In this document: positions 23,073-25,195 of the stretch, in pieces
Numbering within the stretch: the stretch's first letter is position 1
How the letters are laid out: every line of letters begins with the position of its first letter
Source of the DNA: a virus
IMG/VR virus record: IMGVR_UViG_3300029319_000468
Location: 1 to 25,195 of that record
Length of the DNA stretch: 25,195 bases
Reading direction: 5' to 3' (one strand)
Translations under genes and position numbers: made by a program
The notes under the pieces: generated by a model
What the model was told of the DNA's origin: nothing
Database searches by the model: none
What the model saw: only the letters and a program-made list of their open reading frames with translations

Positions 23073-23317
23073 TAGTAATCCCACTCCTTTATTTCTACGT
23101 TTTTATCCACGATGGCATTTTTTAACTGCCACCACGCATCATCAATGGCTTTGAGATCATCGTAGTCAATGGATGACAAGTCTCCAACACGGGTACGGAC
23201 AGGCACCCACGCTTTCAGCAGTTTTAGTATAGACCGTTGTTGATGGTCGCTGAAGTTTGCCCATGTTTCTACGGCTTCTTCCATACGAATTTCCCATTCT
23301 GTTTTTTCTTCACTCAT
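23072..23317 (-). CDS. Small acidic phage protein, 81 aa
   Basis: A soluble helical protein with many Glu and Trp (MSEEKTEWEIRMEEAVETWA) and a middle basic segment (SILKLLKAWVPVRTRVGDLS). GGAG lies about nine bases ahead of the ATG. It overlaps the lysin gene by one base, so their translation is probably coupled, but nothing in the sequence indicates a lysis function. The family is not recognised. Confidence 0.7.
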   Translation of the reverse strand: MSEEKTEWEIRMEEAVETWANFSDHQQRSILKLLKAWVPVRTRVGDLSSIDYDDLKAIDDAWWQLKNAIVDKNVEIKEWDY

Positions 23318-23329
23318 ATCATCTTCTCC

Positions 23330-23512
23330 TTAATCACAAGAGGTGTGTCGGGATATCACAGCCACCCAACATTGCTGGTCTTCATCGTAGTACGCTGGTG
23401 TCTCCAGCTTAGTGCCATACCCAAATGGGTGATAGCCACGAAAGTAATCTTCTACCTTGCGTTCAAGGATGGTGCGACTTTCGTGTTTGATATTAACTGT
23501 TATCGTTTTCAT
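23330..23512 (-). CDS. Small phage protein, 60 aa
   Basis: The start at 23512 is preferred: GGAG is seven bases upstream and the ATG overlaps the preceding TGA. A longer frame to 23530 has no ribosome binding site. The sequence (MKTITVNIKHESRTILERKV) is a strand and helix with a C-terminal aromatic part (YYDEDQQCWVAVISRH). No motif recognised. Confidence 0.7.
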   Translation of the reverse strand: MKTITVNIKHESRTILERKVEDYFRGYHPFGYGTKLETPAYYDEDQQCWVAVISRHTSCD

Positions 23513-24039
23513 GCTGCACTCCGCATCCATTCAGGCATCTCACGGCCCTTGTTATACTCTGCGAACCGCATTTTGTCAACAACATAAAACGTGCGGTATG
23601 CCACAATCGGCCACTCCTCATCTGTCTTGCAGTCATCATGGCCGCTGAAGCATTGTGGGTGCGGCGTCATAAAGTTGCTGACATCGGGGATGTACTTCTC
23701 TGCCTCGACCAGCGCATCAAAGTGTCGCATTGACGCATGTCCTGTATTGACAGTGCGGTCACTGCGTATGGGGTAACGCCACATGTACTCGTCATTCATG
23801 GCCTTCATCAGACGCACGGCGTACCTGTAGTTGACACGTGTCTCCCTTGCCCACTGCGTACAGGGGTGGTTTTTGTACGCTATCTTGTACAAGCCAGCTT
23901 CCTCTGCAAACTCCGGTGCATGTATGCGCACGGCAGTGTTCAGCATTTGTGCCTCTTCCAACACCATCTTGATGATGTGCTGGTCACACAGTTGTTGTGC
24001 GATAGCTTCTGGTTCTTTGTCAATGATGAACCTATTCAT
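23509..24039 (-). CDS. Conserved phage/bacterial protein with CDxHxxKM motif, 176 aa
   Basis: The N-terminus (MNRFIIDKEPEAIAQQLCDQ) and the following H-I-I-K-M-V-L-E-E-A-Q-M-L helix, the N-H-P-C-x-x-W-A-R-E-T block and a later T-P-H-P-Q-C-F stretch define a family I recognise from phages and bacteria, usually annotated only as hypothetical. The conserved Asp, His, Lys, Glu and Cys residues suggest an enzyme active site or metal site, but its reaction is not known to me. GGAG is eight bases ahead of the ATG. The length is in the usual 170-190 range. It overlaps genes on both sides by a few bases. Confidence 0.75.
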   Translation of the reverse strand: MNRFIIDKEPEAIAQQLCDQHIIKMVLEEAQMLNTAVRIHAPEFAEEAGLYKIAYKNHPCTQWARETRVNYRYAVRLMKAMNDEYMWRYPIRSDRTVNTGHASMRHFDALVEAEKYIPDVSNFMTPHPQCFSGHDDCKTDEEWPIVAYRTFYVVDKMRFAEYNKGREMPEWMRSAA

Positions 24040-24177
24040 GTTTCATCTCCTGTATTACTACATCTTCTGCGTTTGAAATTGCACCAGCTATACGAAACTG
24101 CTGTTCATACAAATGTCGTATAACTTCGTTAGTTCTTCTAAAACCTCTGCTTTTGTCAGGAACTCATTATCAGTCAT
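24032..24177 (-). pseudogene. Small gene apparently split by a one-base frameshift (about 48 aa if restored)
   Basis: An ATG at 24177 opens a frame MTDNEFLTKAEVLEELTKLY that stops early at 24088 after 29 codons. From about 24106 a different frame reads on as EQQFRIAGAISNAEDVVIQE and ends at a TAG (24034-24032) that overlaps the start of the 176-aa gene exactly in the style of this block. One extra base near 24106 would join the two parts into a natural-looking 48-residue protein. It may be a true mutation, a sequencing or assembly error, or a programmed frameshift; no slippery heptamer is evident. Confidence 0.45.
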
Positions 24178-24274
24178 GCTCAATCTCCTCGTAACCTTCG
24201 TTGAAGTATTCTTCCCATGTTTGTTCGGACAAGAACCAATCCAGTTCGTTGTCTATTTCTTTGTCTTCATTCAT
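24170..24274 (-). CDS. Very small acidic protein, 34 aa
   Basis: A short acidic, aromatic frame starting MNEDKEIDNELDWFLSEQTW and ending EEIEHD. The ATG at 24274 overlaps the preceding TGA and has GGGGGTG a few bases upstream. A longer frame to 24367 runs antiparallel in composition to the overlapping membrane protein gene and is less likely; a start at 24286 (38 aa) is also possible. It overlaps the next small gene by eight bases. Function unknown. Confidence 0.5.
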   Translation of the reverse strand: MNEDKEIDNELDWFLSEQTWEEYFNEGYEEIEHD

Positions 24275-24548
24275 GCTCACCCCCATTGCCTCTGCCAAGC
24301 CCACCGAAATACTGCGGCCTACGCTTGGCTGTTTCAAACACACCTGCCGTGATGAAGATGCCAGCAATCAACAGGGCATGGGCGATGGCACTGATGCCAA
24401 AGGCAACGACACTGCCCACCCACATGCTGAAGATGATACACCACATCCATGCCAGCACCTGCATTACCATGTGCCGTGTGTTCATGTCGGGTATGTGGGA
24501 CAGCGGATTGTACCGCCAGTCCATGATTAGTTTCCAGATGTTACTCAT
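24267..24548 (-). CDS. Two-helix membrane protein, 93 aa
   Basis: The N-terminus is polar with a DWRYNPLSHIPDMNTRHMVM segment, followed by two hydrophobic helices (about residues 31-50 and 53-72) and a basic, Gly-rich tail (RRPQYFGGLGRGNGG). It would sit in the inner membrane with both ends on the same side. Similar proteins occur in marine podoviruses as hypothetical genes. The small two-helix form fits a holin candidate for the SleB-type lysin in the same operon, but this is inference. The palindrome at 24564-24579 lies directly before its GGAG. Confidence 0.7.
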   Translation of the reverse strand: MSNIWKLIMDWRYNPLSHIPDMNTRHMVMQVLAWMWCIIFSMWVGSVVAFGISAIAHALLIAGIFITAGVFETAKRRPQYFGGLGRGNGGEHE

Positions 24549-24563
24549 TACTCACTCTCCTTT

Positions 24564-24579
24564 TGTCACACCTGTGACA
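24564..24579. promoter_or_regulatory. Palindromic operator-like site ahead of membrane protein gene
   Basis: A perfect TGTCACA-CC-TGTGACA, one base after the stop of the 55-aa gene and three bases before the AAGGAG of the 93-aa membrane protein gene. It is fully non-coding, and together with the copy at 22577-22592 shows that the palindrome recurs at the same place relative to a ribosome binding site. I see no clear -35/-10 pair right beside this one. Confidence 0.6.
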
Positions 24580-24580
24580 T

Positions 24581-24748
24581 TTAAGCACTATTCAAACCAG
24601 ATTTACCGTCATCACATGAAGAGAACATGTGCTGGCGATAGCGTTTAGAACGACGTGCCGCTGCACGTGCAATCTTCCACGGCTGTTCACGCTTCTTGAT
24701 TGGCTGCTTACGAGCCTGACGTTTTTCCTGATTCATATTTCCGTGCAT
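24581..24748 (-). CDS. Very small basic protein, 55 aa
   Basis: The ATG at 24748 has GGAG seven bases upstream. The sequence is packed with Arg and Lys (MHGNMNQEKRQARKQPIKKR, then a PWKIARAAARRSKRYRQHMF stretch), with a short polar tail ending GLNSA. It is probably a nucleic-acid-binding or ribosome-associated peptide by charge alone. It overlaps the 52-aa gene by 41 bases in another frame, and the stop is one base from the palindrome. Confidence 0.6.
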   Translation of the reverse strand: MHGNMNQEKRQARKQPIKKREQPWKIARAAARRSKRYRQHMFSSCDDGKSGLNSA

Positions 24749-24866
24749 TCGTCTTCTCCTTATCTCTGTTGTATGAACCCTTGCCCCTTTTGGGCGGCAC
24801 TACCTGCGCACGACGACGGTTTTGTGCCAACGCCCGTGCTACAGGATTCACTGGTCTGATTTTCAT
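24708..24866 (-). CDS. Very small basic protein, 52 aa
   Basis: The ATG at 24866 overlaps the previous gene's TGA (ATGA). The sequence begins MKIRPVNPVARALAQNRRRA and continues with a PPKRGKGSYNRDKEK block, a pattern I recall from short basic proteins in many marine phages; their function is unknown. It overlaps the 55-aa gene by 41 bases and contains that gene's Shine-Dalgarno. Both would be missed by a 60-residue cut-off. Confidence 0.65.
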   Translation of the reverse strand: MKIRPVNPVARALAQNRRRAQVVPPKRGKGSYNRDKEKTNARKYESGKTSGS

Positions 24867-25195
24867 GGCGTTGCCCACATGCTAGGTCTAGCATCAATAG
24901 TACCCATCGTTGTCACCTTTGCTTCTAACACAGATTCCTGTGTCTTGGCAAATACAAATGTGTCATTCTTGTATGGGTTGTATGTAACCTGCTTTGCTTT
25001 GGGCCATGCAGCCATGCCATTGCGATGACTGAAATATCCCACAACAAACGCATGTACATTTTTCCTGCCCTCTTGCCTCACCTTTCTCTGTCCCGCCTTG
25101 CGGATGACAAACTTGGGGTCAGCCAGTGTCAAAGCCAGCTTGTGTGCAATCACACGCCCCGTCTTGCAGGACATCACAGAGTAACACTTCTTGTG
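24863..25195 (-). CDS. Conserved-looking phage protein, 5' end outside window (at least 110 aa)
   Basis: The frame stays open to the right edge without a stop (HKKCYSVMSCKTGRVIAHKL at the edge), so the GTG or ATG near 25177 may not be the true start. The visible part is basic and beta-rich, with a RKNVHAFVVGYF motif in the middle and a TYNPYKNDTFVF segment later. The pattern resembles hypothetical proteins beside the small basic genes in marine podoviruses. No catalytic motif is recognised. Confidence 0.7.
   Translation of the reverse strand, partial: HKKCYSVMSCKTGRVIAHKLALTLADPKFVIRKAGQRKVRQEGRKNVHAFVVGYFSHRNGMAAWPKAKQVTYNPYKNDTFVFAKTQESVLEAKVTTMGTIDARPSMWATP

Noticed and set aside
23509-24039. 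Naming the 176-aa protein as a DNA repair glycosylase
   Set aside because: Some relatives may carry such labels, but I could not match the catalytic motif of a known glycosylase, so no function is given.

Overview
This window reads as part of the genome of a tailed, double-stranded DNA phage, most likely a marine podovirus of the HMO-2011 type (first described on a SAR116 alphaproteobacterium). The strongest clue is a family A DNA polymerase with two DnaJ-style CxxCxGxG zinc knuckles between its exonuclease and polymerase domains. It is accompanied by a monomeric B12-dependent ribonucleotide reductase, a T7-type endonuclease I, a Cas4-like nuclease, separate TOPRIM primase and DnaB-like helicase genes, a DUF932 protein, a SleB-type lysin and a tyrosine integrase. 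The phage assignment is near certain, the HMO-2011 type is likely, and the host cannot be read from this sequence.

Layout. Positions 1-9716 (+ strand) form a late virion operon. It holds the end of one tail gene, two small-to-medium tail fibre-like genes, a 57-residue orphan protein, a one-TM holin-like protein, and a run of virion/ejection-type proteins of 684, 76, 163, 512 and 1183 residues. Positions 9713-25195 (- strand) form one dense leftward block of about 30 genes. Stops and starts overlap almost everywhere, and the largest non-coding gaps are only 42 to about 96 bp. The two blocks converge head-on at 9713-9716, where one TTAA supplies both stop codons and no terminator is visible.

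Following leftward transcription from the right edge: small basic and membrane proteins of unknown role; a conserved 176-residue protein; a SleB-type cell-wall hydrolase; then a good sigma70-like promoter and a 16-bp palindrome ahead of the DUF932 gene; two small genes; the integrase; then the replication cassette (primase, helicase, endonuclease VII-like HNH, DNA polymerase, putative ssDNA-binding protein, Cas4-like exonuclease, T7 endonuclease I, DUF3310). The block ends with nucleotide-metabolism genes (class II ribonucleotide reductase, MazG-like pyrophosphohydrolase), an Rmf-like small protein and a three-helix membrane protein. Together these would copy and resolve phage DNA, supply and clean the nucleotide pool, and provide integration and lysis functions.

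Several genes too short for a simple ORF cut-off are reported: 1475-1648, 10701-10826, 12780-12941, 24170-24274, 24581-24748, 24708-24866, and an apparently frameshifted gene at 24032-24177. The most interesting non-genic signal is a palindrome, TGTCACA-NN-TGTGACA, present four times in the leftward block: twice immediately upstream of ribosome binding sites and twice inside replication genes. No tRNA, rRNA, CRISPR array, insertion sequence, attachment site or convincing intrinsic terminator was seen, and no single-subunit RNA polymerase gene lies in the window.
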